From a gamma proteobacterium symbiont of Ctena orbiculata (GTDB lineage Bacteria > Pseudomonadota > Gammaproteobacteria > Chromatiales > Chromatiaceae): a DNA stretch of 64,000 bases. The DNA is taken from assembly GCA_003094535.1 (NCBI GenBank), contig NATV01000114.1, positions 1-64,000 of the forward strand, given 5' to 3'. Under the pieces are notes generated by a model. That model searched no databases, was not told the DNA's origin, and was given only the letters and a program-made list of their open reading frames with translations. Below, one piece after another: positions 19,868-29,736 of the stretch (the first letter of the stretch is position 1; each line of letters opens with the position of its first letter). The translations under genes and the position numbers were made by a program.

Positions 19868-21036
19868 GCCACCACCTCCCTGATTGCTTCTACCGATTTC
19901 TCCGCCGCATCACTGAGACGGTCGGCATGAATATAGTCGAGCCCCGAGCGCACCAGGATCTCCCTGCCCGCCTCGAGATTGGTGCCTGCCAGTCTCACCA
20001 CGACCGGAACCTCGACCGTCAGTTCGGCCATCGCCTTGACGATACCCTCGGCAATCCAGTCGCAGCGGTTGATTCCGGCGTAGATATTGAGCAATACCAC
20101 CTTGACATTGGGATCTTCCAGAACGATGCGGAAGGCATTGGCGATCTTCTCCGGGGAAGCGCCGCCGCCGACATCGAGAAAATTGGCCGGTCTTCCGCCA
20201 TAGAGACTGATCGCATCCATGGTCGCCATCGCCAGACCGGCGCCATTGACGATACAGCCGACACTGCCGTCGAGGGCGATATAGTTGAGATCGTGGCCCG
20301 ATGCCTCCACCTCTTTTGGGTCCTCCTCGTCAAAATCGCGCAGATCGGCGATATCCCCCTGGCGGAAGAGCGCATTTCCGTCAAAGGTCATTTTTGCATC
20401 CAGCGCCAGGAATTCACCTTCCCCGGTCCTCACCAGGGGATTGATCTCCACCATCAGGGCATCGTTATCGCGAAAGCAGCGATAGAGGCGCTTCATTATG
20501 CGGCCCAGCTTGCCGATCTCTTTGCCCCCTACGCCAATGCCGGCGGCTACCTTGCGGCATTGAAAATCCTGCAGGCCCACAGCGGGATCGACAATTTCAC
20601 GGATCACCTTTTCCGGTGAATGCTTGGCGACCTCCTCGATCTCCATACCGCCGGCGGCGGATGCGATCAGGGTAATGCGTTGGGTGCCGCGATCGATGAC
20701 GATTCCGAGGTAGTACTCCCGATCGATCTGGTGTATCTGCTCTACCAGCACCCGGTTGACCAGGCGCCCGGCCTCTCCGGTCTGCCTGGTGATCAAACGG
20801 CTGCCGATCAGGCTCTCGGCATGATTTTGTACCTCTTCAAGCGTCCTGGCCAGCTGAACACCGCCCGCCTTGCCCCGGCCACCGGCATGGATCTGCGCCT
20901 TTACCACCCAACCGTCCCCTCCCAGCTGTTCTGCCACCGAGAGGGCCTGGTTGGCGGAATGGGCCATGCCGCCCTCGGGCACGGGTATCTTGTAGCTGCG
21001 AAACAGCTCCTTGGTCTGATATTCATGGATATTCAT
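19864..21036 (-). CDS. mtkA: Malate-CoA ligase beta subunit / succinyl-CoA synthetase beta family
   Basis: MNIHEYQTKELFRSYKIPVPEGGMA ATP-grasp; NIYAGINRCDWIAEGIV; overlaps mcl stop and mtkB start. Confidence 0.82.
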   Translation of the reverse strand: MNIHEYQTKELFRSYKIPVPEGGMAHSANQALSVAEQLGGDGWVVKAQIHAGGRGKAGGVQLARTLEEVQNHAESLIGSRLITRQTGEAGRLVNRVLVEQIHQIDREYYLGIVIDRGTQRITLIASAAGGMEIEEVAKHSPEKVIREIVDPAVGLQDFQCRKVAAGIGVGGKEIGKLGRIMKRLYRCFRDNDALMVEINPLVRTGEGEFLALDAKMTFDGNALFRQGDIADLRDFDEEDPKEVEASGHDLNYIALDGSVGCIVNGAGLAMATMDAISLYGGRPANFLDVGGGASPEKIANAFRIVLEDPNVKVVLLNIYAGINRCDWIAEGIVKAMAELTVEVPVVVRLAGTNLEAGREILVRSGLDYIHADRLSDAAEKSVEAIREVVA

Positions 21037-22016
21037 GCCACCGCCTCCCGCTTGCTCTCCATCAGCTCGATCTGCTCAACCTTCTCCAGCACGACCTCGG
21101 CCTGACGGATCGAGGCGGCATCGATCATGCGGCCGTCGATACTGGCGGCTCCCATGCCTTCGGCGGCGGCCTTTTCCATCGCCTCAACCACCTTTCTGGC
21201 CCGCGCAATCTCCTCATCACTCGGAGTAAAGACCTGGTTGGCAAGGACGATTTGCGAAGGGTGGATGGCCCATTTCCCTTCACCGCCGAGGGCGGCGAAG
21301 GCTCTGGCCACAGCCAGGTATCCCTCGGGGTCGCTGAAATCGCCGAAGGGCCCGTCGATGGGCCTGAGACCATAGGCACGACAGGCCACGATCATACGCG
21401 ACATGGCGAAATGCCACTGATTGCCCAGATAGGTCTGGCGCTCTCCCCGGTCATTGGGATTGCCGAGCACCAGATAGTCGGGATTTGTCCCACCCATACC
21501 GATGGTCCGCGCCTGGGTGGAGGCGGCATAGTCGGCGACACCGAATACCAATGCCTCGAGACGATCGGGACAGCTTTGCGCGATCGCCTCCACGTTTGCC
21601 ATGCCCATGGCGGTCTCGATCAAGGCATGGAGATTGATCGGTTCGAGACCTTTTGCCGCTTCGATCTGTTCCAGCAACAGGGCAACAAACTGCAAATCGG
21701 AGGGTTGTCCGACCTTCGGCACCAGCAGGGTATCCAGCTTGTCACCCGCCTGCTCAACGACATCGACGATATCGCGGTAACAAAAATGGGTGTCTAAGCC
21801 ATTGATCCTTACGGAAACAGAACAGTTCGACCAATCATAGTGATTGAGTGCGTGGATGACATTCTGACGTGCCTGTTCCTTATCGGAAACTGCCACTGCA
21901 TCTTCCAGATCGAGAAACACCAGATCTGCACCCGCGTGCGGTGCCTTTTCCAACATTCGTTCATTACTGCCGGGTACAGCCAGCTCGCTTCTATGCAAGC
22001 GATTCTTAAAGGCCAT
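21033..22016 (-). CDS. mcl: Malyl-CoA lyase / HpcH-HpaI CitE-like family
   Basis: MAFKNRLHRSELAVPGSNERMLEKAPHAGADLVFLDLEDAVAVSDKEQAR; ALIETAMGMANVEAIA. Confidence 0.87.
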   Translation of the reverse strand: MAFKNRLHRSELAVPGSNERMLEKAPHAGADLVFLDLEDAVAVSDKEQARQNVIHALNHYDWSNCSVSVRINGLDTHFCYRDIVDVVEQAGDKLDTLLVPKVGQPSDLQFVALLLEQIEAAKGLEPINLHALIETAMGMANVEAIAQSCPDRLEALVFGVADYAASTQARTIGMGGTNPDYLVLGNPNDRGERQTYLGNQWHFAMSRMIVACRAYGLRPIDGPFGDFSDPEGYLAVARAFAALGGEGKWAIHPSQIVLANQVFTPSDEEIARARKVVEAMEKAAAEGMGAASIDGRMIDAASIRQAEVVLEKVEQIELMESKREAVA

Positions 22017-22114
22017 AGATGATACCTCCGAGGTCCTATTTAATTTTTTTCTGTAACTCTGCCCAAATGTGGAGAACTATTTCCACAAACAGGGCAAGTA
22101 TTTACCACAGGAGG

Positions 22115-22128
22115 CTGTCAATTGACAG
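22115..22128. promoter_or_regulatory. Candidate operator: perfect 14-bp palindrome overlapping a TTGACA hexamer
   Basis: CTGTCAATTGACAG in the divergent mcl/SLC13 intergenic region; TTGACA (22122-22127) followed ~18 bp later by TATATG. Confidence 0.5.
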
Positions 22129-22245
22129 ATAGTGTTGTTTATCCATATATGTAAGTGACTGTTTTGTAATAGTATGTAATTTGAGGCACACTCGATTCAG
22201 GCACTCAATACAAGCGATAACACTGCAATTTATCAAGGGATCAAC

Positions 22246-24018
22246 ATGATGGCCTGGGAAGGTTGGTTCGTTCTATTCATCATCTCCTTGTGTTTCGGCC
22301 TGATGGCCACCAACCGGTTTTCTCCGGACCTGGTATTGATGGGGGGTCTGACGCTGCTGCTGATCAGCGATATCATCACCCCCACCGAGGCCCTTGCCGG
22401 TTTGGCAAATGAAAGCATGGTGACGATTGCCGTACTCTACGTTGTGATTACCGGTTTTCGCGAGACCGGGGGCATCAACTGGATCGTCGACTCGGTATTG
22501 GGAATACCCAAGAGTCTGTCTCATGCTCAGATAAAGCTCATGGCGCCTGTGGCGGCGATGAGCGCCTTTCTCAACAACACCCCTATTGTTGCGATCTTCA
22601 TGCCTGCTGTTGACGAGTGGGCAAAGCGTCACCGGCTATCGGTGTCAAAACTGCTGCTGCCGTTGAGTTATGCCGCCATAGCCGGCGGCACATGCACGCT
22701 CATCGGCACCAGCACGAATCTTGTGGTCAACGGCCTGCTGAGCACAGAGACCGAGCTGCCGGCATTTGGCATTTTTGATATCGCCTGGGTGGGCGTACCG
22801 GTTACCTTGGCCGTTTTCGGTTACGTCATCGCAAGTCAACGCTGGCTGCTGCCGGAGCGTCGCCCTGTAATCAGCACCTATTCCGATGCCAGGGAATATA
22901 CCGTTGAGATGGTGGTTGAAGATAAGAGTCCCCTGGTCGGAAAGAGCATCGAGAAAGCCGGCCTACGCCAACTTCCAGGGCTTTATCTCATTGAGATCGA
23001 ACGCGAAGGAAGGATACTGACTGCGGTACCTCCCTACGAATGTCTGCAATCCGGTGATCATCTGGTATTTGTCGGTATCGTCGATTCTGTGGTCGACCTG
23101 CAGCGAATTGCCGGCCTCAAGCCCGCCACCAATCAAATATTCAAACTCGATTCGACGCGTGTGGACCGCTGCCTCACCGAAGCGGTCATCTCCAACACCT
23201 CACCCCTGATCGGGAAAACCATACGTGAAGGCAGATTCCGAAGTAACTACAATGCGGCAATCATAGCGGTGGCAAGAAGTGGAGAGAAAATAAATAAGAA
23301 AATCGGCGATATAAAACTTCAGGCCGGAGACACCCTGCTCCTGGTTTCCCATCCCGACTTTTTTCAGCAGCACCATAACTCCCGTGATTTTTTTCTCGTC
23401 AGCAGTCTATGTGATCTACAGCCGGTTCGCCATAAACGCGCACCCATTGCAATGACCATCCTGTTTCTTATGGTCGGTGTGATCGCCTTGGGCTGGCTTG
23501 GTATTCTGCAAGCGGTCATGCTGGCAGCCGGGCTGATGATTCTCACCCGCTGCACGACCGGGCGCATCGCCCGACGCGCCGTGGACTGGGAGGTGTTGAT
23601 CGTGATAGCGGCATCCTTCGGGATTGCCAAGGCACTGCAAAACAGCGGTGCGGCAGCCGTCATCGCCGAGTGGCTGCTGTCCTTCACCCTGGGCTCCCCC
23701 TGGATGGCCCTGGGAACGATCTTCGTCTTGACCGCACTGTTTACCGCATTGGCGACCAATAATGCCGCCGCGGTCATTATGTTCCCCATAGCGCTCTACG
23801 CTGCTGACAGTCTTGCGGTAAGTTTTCTACCCTTTGCGGTAACCATTATGGTTGCCGCATCCGCCAGCTTTGCAACGCCCATCAGTTATCAGACCAACCT
23901 GATGGTTTACGGCGCGGGCGGTTATCGATTCAAGGATTATCTCTACTTCGGCGGGCCGCTCACCCTGCTGATAGGGATTCTGACGGTTGCCCTCACCCCC
24001 CTCATATGGGAGTTTTGA
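22246..24018 (+). CDS. SLC13/DASS-family anion transporter with central TrkA-C (RCK-C) domains
   Basis: 590 aa; NNTPIVAIFMP and LATNNAAAVIMFP motifs, TrkA-C-like regions VVEDKSPLVGKSIEKAGLRQLPGLYLIEIER. Confidence 0.9.
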   Translation: MMAWEGWFVLFIISLCFGLMATNRFSPDLVLMGGLTLLLISDIITPTEALAGLANESMVTIAVLYVVITGFRETGGINWIVDSVLGIPKSLSHAQIKLMAPVAAMSAFLNNTPIVAIFMPAVDEWAKRHRLSVSKLLLPLSYAAIAGGTCTLIGTSTNLVVNGLLSTETELPAFGIFDIAWVGVPVTLAVFGYVIASQRWLLPERRPVISTYSDAREYTVEMVVEDKSPLVGKSIEKAGLRQLPGLYLIEIEREGRILTAVPPYECLQSGDHLVFVGIVDSVVDLQRIAGLKPATNQIFKLDSTRVDRCLTEAVISNTSPLIGKTIREGRFRSNYNAAIIAVARSGEKINKKIGDIKLQAGDTLLLVSHPDFFQQHHNSRDFFLVSSLCDLQPVRHKRAPIAMTILFLMVGVIALGWLGILQAVMLAAGLMILTRCTTGRIARRAVDWEVLIVIAASFGIAKALQNSGAAAVIAEWLLSFTLGSPWMALGTIFVLTALFTALATNNAAAVIMFPIALYAADSLAVSFLPFAVTIMVAASASFATPISYQTNLMVYGAGGYRFKDYLYFGGPLTLLIGILTVALTPLIWEF

Positions 24019-24043
24019 GCGGATTGGATTTGTTTGACAGGGG

Positions 24044-24553
24044 CTAGGAGTCTGCGCCCGGCAATGATAAGCCCGGCCGCACAGTGATGAAGCGGAAGGG
24101 TACGGAGATCAAACCCTGTTCAGTCTCTATCAATACCCTGGCTTCCCACTCCATTGCATCCCAGACACAGACAGGCAGCATTCCCCTGCCGCCGAACACC
24201 CCCTCTTCACCACTGCTCAATTTAACCCGGTTTAAGCCCATATTCATCTCTACGCCGCTGAAATCGACCTCGATGGCGCTCGCTTCCATACCTTGCAGGT
24301 TGACCTGCAATTCCAAGGGGGCCACAGTTGGAATCTCTCTCGGCACTATAGAGAATGTAACGCTGCCGCCACTCTCCAATCGGGTAGTACAGGGCCCTGC
24401 ACGCAAATCACAAGCCGGGTCGACTGCAGCTTTTACGGCTGCCTTTGGAAACAGCATCGGCCAGCTCTTGTAGAGAGCGACGATACAGATTGCAGCAAAC
24501 AGCAATCCGAGCAGGGACCACAATAGTGGGTTATTTCCATTCGAATTATCCAT
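24044..24553 (-). CDS. Hypothetical membrane-anchored protein
   Basis: 169 aa; N-terminal TM then CDLRAGPCTTRL...; complete ORF convergent with the transporter. Confidence 0.65.
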   Translation of the reverse strand: MDNSNGNNPLLWSLLGLLFAAICIVALYKSWPMLFPKAAVKAAVDPACDLRAGPCTTRLESGGSVTFSIVPREIPTVAPLELQVNLQGMEASAIEVDFSGVEMNMGLNRVKLSSGEEGVFGGRGMLPVCVWDAMEWEARVLIETEQGLISVPFRFITVRPGLSLPGADS

Positions 24554-24588
24554 CTATCGATTTCGCCTGTCCGATTCGCAATATCCGG

Positions 24589-25494
24589 TTAGCGGATAAA
24601 GTTGATCATGATGCCGAGAAAGATCAAAAAGGGCGTTGCCAGGGTCACCAGAACATTTTTGCCCAGACAGGGTACAAGCTGCTCGACATCGCCCTCATAG
24701 CGCCGCACACCGTTGAAAACCTGATAGACGATTACCGCGGTGAGCAGGCCAAGCAGCGCGCCGGCAGGCAGGGTCTCAAGCAGCACACCCAGAATGATCA
24801 CCAGATAGGAGAGGAGCGAGAATACAAGGTACAACCAAGCGCTCTTCGCCGTACTCCATGCCATGGCATAGTTGTCGCGTCCTACGCTGCGATCCGCATC
24901 CACATCCGGTATCTGGTTGAGAAGTAACAGATTGTTGACCAGGAAAAAGGGCACTGCGGAGAGCAATAGTGCAGTCGTGCTGTATTCGGCTGTCAACGCA
25001 TAATGGGTGCCAACCACCATCAGCGGTCCGAATCCGAGTCCGGGTGCGACCAGCACCAACAATCGGTGGCGGTTAATCCAGCTGGTATAGGTCAGGATGA
25101 TCAGGACACCGAGTAGGCCTATCGGGATGAGACCCCATCCCGCGTGCTGAAGCAGGTAGAGGCCGGATAAGAGGGTTATCAACAGTGAGGCCAATCCTAC
25201 CCCCAGGGCATAGGGGGCAAGACGGGGTTGGATAACCAAGGTGCCGCTGCCGCCGCTAAAAGGGGTGCGTTCGGTTTTGAAATCGAGCCCGGAATGGTAA
25301 TCGGTGTATTCATTTAGGGCGTTTACGCTGATATGGGCCGCCAACGCCCCCAGCAGGACCACGGCAAACAGATTCCACGCCACGGTATGGTTGCTTAACA
25401 GCACACTCGCCAGTCCAAGCGAGATACAAACCGGCGTGAGAACAAGAAAATTGGGGCGAACAACTCCAACTACGGGAAATGGGATCATCGTCAT
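24589..25494 (-). CDS. UbiA-superfamily prenyltransferase (MenA-like)
   Basis: NALNEYTDYHSGLD and NQIPDVDADRSVGRDNYA Asp-rich motifs; ~8-9 TM. Confidence 0.85.
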   Translation of the reverse strand: MTMIPFPVVGVVRPNFLVLTPVCISLGLASVLLSNHTVAWNLFAVVLLGALAAHISVNALNEYTDYHSGLDFKTERTPFSGGSGTLVIQPRLAPYALGVGLASLLITLLSGLYLLQHAGWGLIPIGLLGVLIILTYTSWINRHRLLVLVAPGLGFGPLMVVGTHYALTAEYSTTALLLSAVPFFLVNNLLLLNQIPDVDADRSVGRDNYAMAWSTAKSAWLYLVFSLLSYLVIILGVLLETLPAGALLGLLTAVIVYQVFNGVRRYEGDVEQLVPCLGKNVLVTLATPFLIFLGIMINFIR

Positions 25495-25673
25495 TCAAGG
25501 GCAACTAGAAATATGGCCAACAAGCCTACTGTAAAACGCCGACAGAATAAAACGATATGGGACAGATAACAGCCATGCAGAAAGAACTGGAATGACCGGA
25601 TTACCTGGATATGTCCATTGTGAGTTCCAGGAGCCGCCGTTCCCTCGGCGGCCTGATCGCAGATGGCAGCGGC

Positions 25674-27761
25674 TTAGAATTCAACCGCACCCCTGACCCA
25701 GAGCTCACGGCCGGGTTCATTGACTTGAATCGCTTCCGGATTGAAGGGATCCACATTGGCTCTGTTTACATGGTAGGCAAAGCTTTTGTCCAACAGATTG
25801 TCGACGCCAAAGCGGATTGAGCTGTTTTTCGTCAACCTATAACGCCCATAGAGGTCGATAACCCCCCAGCCCGGAGTCTCCTGTACGTCCTGACCGCTGC
25901 CGTCTTCCAGATCCGCCCGTGTCTGCTTGGCATTTGCCCGCAGGGCTCCGCCAAGTTCCCAGTCGCCGCCGCTATAGTCCAGCCCCAGGCTCAAGTCGAG
26001 GGGAGCGATCTGTGCTATGGGCCTGTCATCCGTGGTGTTCTCGGCCCTGACATAGGCCAGGCTCGCCTTGGCCATCAACGCACTCGATAGGCGGTAGTCC
26101 GCCTGCCATTCGATGCCGTAGAACTCCGCATCGACGTTACGATAGATAGTGGCGGTACCATTTGCGACAAGGATGCCCTCCTGACCCCTCGCCTTGTCCC
26201 TGAGAATGAAGTCGGAGACATCGTTGTAATAGAGAGTGATGTCGCTACTCACCTCCCCGCTTTGCCACTTGTAACCGACCTCCAATTGGTGATGCTGCTC
26301 CGGTTCCAGCTCCGGATTGCCGACCCAGCTGTTATCCATTCCAGTCATCATGTTGCGCATGAAACTGGCCAGATAGCGTTCCGTGGCATCCGCGGTGCGG
26401 ATGCTGCGGCTGATGCCTGCGAACATCGTTCCCCCACCGAGCTTGTGTGAGTAGCGGACAAAGCCGCCCACATTGTTTTCACTTTGGCTGTCCGATGTAT
26501 CGGCATAGTAGGCCGCGTAGAGGTTATTGGGTGTCGGGCTGGGGCCCAAATCCGGTTTTTCGTCACCCCGAGAGATCGATGCATCCACCTGGTCGTACCG
26601 TACCCCGACCTTGAGGCTGTTCTCCTCGCCCACCGGCATATCGAGTTCCGCGAACAAGCCCGTCTGCTCCAGCTCGGCACCCGGCCACATGATCGACTGC
26701 AGCGTGGCCGGTTCCATGGTCGGCATGCCGGAGAAGCGGTCTGCGTCACGTTCATTTTTCTGGTAGTCGACGCCGATGGTGAGGCTGTTCTCCCCCAACA
26801 TCAGGTCGCCAAAGAGACGCCCGCCGGTGGTATCCGAGGTTGTCGGCACACTCATTCGCATGGGCGCCGTCAACTCCCTCAGGGAGTAGTTATCCATGAG
26901 GTGATCCACCTGGCTGGAGTAGATCTCGACATCGAGGCCGCTGAAGGGGCCCAGGCTGTCATTCTGTTCAAATTTAAAACGCAGGTTGTCGGCATCACTC
27001 ATCGGTGAATCCATACCCGCCCCCGCATAGAGGGCATCGTCCTCCCGCGTGGCCTCTATGTTGAGCTCCAAGCGCCTGACCTGATCCGGGGTGTAGCCCA
27101 ATATCAGATTGCCGCTGCGGTTTTCAAACGCGGAGCGAACCTCGTTTGCATCACCATCCTCATAGTTATCGGCATCTTTGTAACCGACCACGCCGCGTAC
27201 ATAGCCCGATTCCGAGCCCGCTGCGATATCCGCGGAGAACTCCTTGGTCTTGGAGTTGCTCTTGTAACCGGCATCGACCTGACCCAGATAGTTCTTACCG
27301 GCTTCGAAGCGGGGTGGTTTACGCTCGAAGAGCACCGTACCGCCGCTGCCACCGCCGCCATAGATCACAGTCTGGGAACCTTTGATGACGGTTACGCTGT
27401 CATAACTCTCCATCGCTGAATAGGCGGTCGGAGGATCCATGCGGTTTGGACAGCCGCCATGGATGTAGGCCCCGTCGAGAAGAATGTTGAGCCTGTTCTG
27501 ACTCTGACCGCGAATCACCGGATCGATGCCATGTCCGCCCATGCGGATACCCGACACACCATTGAGATCACGCAGAAAGTCACCACCATCAGCCGGCAGC
27601 CCCAGGGAATTGCTTTCTACAGGCTGCATGATCACGGCAGGCGCCGTTTCAACCTCCCCTTCTACATAGATATCACCCAGCTGTTCCACTCGCTCTTCGG
27701 CCAGGAGATAGGGCGTGGCCAATACGGAGCCAATTGCCACGGATAAAGCGCTAAGTCGCAT
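25674..27761 (-). CDS. TonB-dependent outer membrane receptor, OprC/copper-receptor-like
   Basis: 695 aa; plug motif INILLDGAYIHGGCPNRMDPPTAY...VTVIKGSQTVIYGGGGSGGTVLFER; C-terminal aromatic WVRGAVEF. Confidence 0.88.
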   Translation of the reverse strand: MRLSALSVAIGSVLATPYLLAEERVEQLGDIYVEGEVETAPAVIMQPVESNSLGLPADGGDFLRDLNGVSGIRMGGHGIDPVIRGQSQNRLNILLDGAYIHGGCPNRMDPPTAYSAMESYDSVTVIKGSQTVIYGGGGSGGTVLFERKPPRFEAGKNYLGQVDAGYKSNSKTKEFSADIAAGSESGYVRGVVGYKDADNYEDGDANEVRSAFENRSGNLILGYTPDQVRRLELNIEATREDDALYAGAGMDSPMSDADNLRFKFEQNDSLGPFSGLDVEIYSSQVDHLMDNYSLRELTAPMRMSVPTTSDTTGGRLFGDLMLGENSLTIGVDYQKNERDADRFSGMPTMEPATLQSIMWPGAELEQTGLFAELDMPVGEENSLKVGVRYDQVDASISRGDEKPDLGPSPTPNNLYAAYYADTSDSQSENNVGGFVRYSHKLGGGTMFAGISRSIRTADATERYLASFMRNMMTGMDNSWVGNPELEPEQHHQLEVGYKWQSGEVSSDITLYYNDVSDFILRDKARGQEGILVANGTATIYRNVDAEFYGIEWQADYRLSSALMAKASLAYVRAENTTDDRPIAQIAPLDLSLGLDYSGGDWELGGALRANAKQTRADLEDGSGQDVQETPGWGVIDLYGRYRLTKNSSIRFGVDNLLDKSFAYHVNRANVDPFNPEAIQVNEPGRELWVRGAVEF

Positions 27762-28278
27762 CGTGTTACCTCATTAATCGTTATTTGAACCAGGTTTACT
27801 ATGCAACCGGCAGTCCAAATCGTTAACTAATTGATAAATCAGGTAATATTTAGATCATATTAAGATTCAACAGACTAAAATGAGGGATATGGCTTATTGA
27901 TTCCGCCATATGACACAGGCGCTCGGATATCCACTACGCCTCCTTCCTGGAGAATCGCAGTCAGTTTCCAGAACAACAAATGTCAATTGTCGGTCTCATC
28001 GATGGACCAGTTTCGAGACCAGCGAGGGCTCCCGGACTCCGCTCAACTCATCGGATGGCAGTTAAATCACCTCTTGATTCAGCAGTTAATCTCAATTGGT
28101 TTTTTTGTAACAATCCGCTGTAAGACAGCCGAGTAAGAATCGACTCATACTGACTTCCCGACACCTGGACGATGAAATGCCGAAGGTTGGCAATTGGCTG
28201 GAAGCAGAAATAGAAATTTGGGACACTCATGATTTCCCATCGGCTGTGATCCATAACCGGCCATTCTGAGGTAGACCA

Positions 28279-29736
28279 ATGCATGATCGCCTGACCCTTG
28301 CCGGGGAGTTCCGAAGGATGTTACCCGAGGAGTGCGTCATCTATCGCGAAGAGGAGCTGATCCCCTATGAGTGCGATGGCCTCTCCGCCTATCGTAAGGT
28401 GCCCCTTATCGTGCTCCTTCCCTACACCGCCGAACAGGTGGAGGAGATCCTGAGATTCTGCCAACAGCGACAGATCCCCGTAGTGCCCCGGGGTTCGGGC
28501 ACCGGTCTCTCCGGCGGTGCCCTGCCCCACGAACAGGGTGTGCTGCTCAGCCTGGCGAGACTCAATCAGATCCTGGAGATCGACAGTGAAAACATGCAGG
28601 CCCGGGTGCAGCCCGGAGTACGTAATCTGGCGGTGAGCGAAGCGGCCAAGCCCCACGGTCTCTACTACGCCCCCGATCCCTCCTCCCAGATCGCCTGTTC
28701 CATTGGCGGTAACGTGGCGGAGAATGCCGGCGGGGTTCATTGCCTGAAATATGGCCTGACCCTGCACAATGTTCTGCAGCTGACCCTGATCACCATCGAC
28801 GGCGAGAGACTCACGCTGGGTAGCGGCAGCCTCGATGCCCCCGGTCTCGACCTGTTGACCCTGATCACCGGATCGGAAGGGATGTTGGGAATAGTGGTCG
28901 AGGTCCTGGTCAAGCTGCTGCCGATACCGCAACGGCAGCAGGTTGTGCTCGCCGCTTTCGATGATATCGAGTCAGCGGGCAATGCGGTCGCCGAGATTAT
29001 TGCCAAGGGTATCCTCCCTGCGGGGTTGGAGATGATGGACAACCTCTCGATTCGCGCCTCGGAGGACTTCGTCCACGCCGGCTACCCCACCGAGGCCGCA
29101 GCGATCCTGCTGTGTGAAGTGGACGGGGTGGATGAGGAGGTTTCGGAGGAGATCTCGCGGGTCAGGGAGATCCTGCAGCAGTCAGGCGCCACTGAGGTAA
29201 GGGCCGCCAGGGATGAGCAGGAGCGCGCGCGATTCTGGGCGGGACGCAAGAATGCCTTTCCCGCCGTGGGACGTATCTCCCCCGACTACTACTGCATGGA
29301 TGGCACCATTCCCCGCCACCAGCTGGGCAGGGTATTGAAGATGATCGGGGAGATGTCCAAGCGTTACGGCTTGCGCTGCGCCAATGTCTTCCATGCCGGC
29401 GACGGCAACCTGCACCCACTGATCCTCTATGATGCCAACAATCCGGGGGAGCTGGAGCAGGCGGAGGCCTTCGGCGGTGAAATACTCGAACTCTGTGTCG
29501 CCGTGGGCGGCACCATCACCGGCGAGCATGGAGTGGGCATGGAGAAGATCAATCAGATGTGCGCCCAGTTCCGGGACGAAGAGCTGGAGACCTTCCATGG
29601 GGTGAAACGGGTATTCGACCCCCTCACTCTGCTCAATCCCGGCAAGGCGATACCCACCCTTAACCGATGCGCCGAATTCGGTGCGATGCATGTCCATGCG
29701 GGTAAGCTGCGCTTTCCCGAACTGGAGCGTTTCTGA
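28279..29736 (+). CDS. glcD: Glycolate oxidase FAD subunit GlcD
   Basis: VPRGSGTGLSGGALP FAD-binding motif; HAGDGNLHPLILYD; GEHGVGMEK. Confidence 0.93.
   Translation: MHDRLTLAGEFRRMLPEECVIYREEELIPYECDGLSAYRKVPLIVLLPYTAEQVEEILRFCQQRQIPVVPRGSGTGLSGGALPHEQGVLLSLARLNQILEIDSENMQARVQPGVRNLAVSEAAKPHGLYYAPDPSSQIACSIGGNVAENAGGVHCLKYGLTLHNVLQLTLITIDGERLTLGSGSLDAPGLDLLTLITGSEGMLGIVVEVLVKLLPIPQRQQVVLAAFDDIESAGNAVAEIIAKGILPAGLEMMDNLSIRASEDFVHAGYPTEAAAILLCEVDGVDEEVSEEISRVREILQQSGATEVRAARDEQERARFWAGRKNAFPAVGRISPDYYCMDGTIPRHQLGRVLKMIGEMSKRYGLRCANVFHAGDGNLHPLILYDANNPGELEQAEAFGGEILELCVAVGGTITGEHGVGMEKINQMCAQFRDEELETFHGVKRVFDPLTLLNPGKAIPTLNRCAEFGAMHVHAGKLRFPELERF

Noticed and set aside
18998-21036. Annotation as sucCD (TCA succinyl-CoA synthetase)
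   Set aside because: Coupling to malyl-CoA lyase and the AGINRCDW motif favour malate-CoA ligase; not excluded without a genome-wide check
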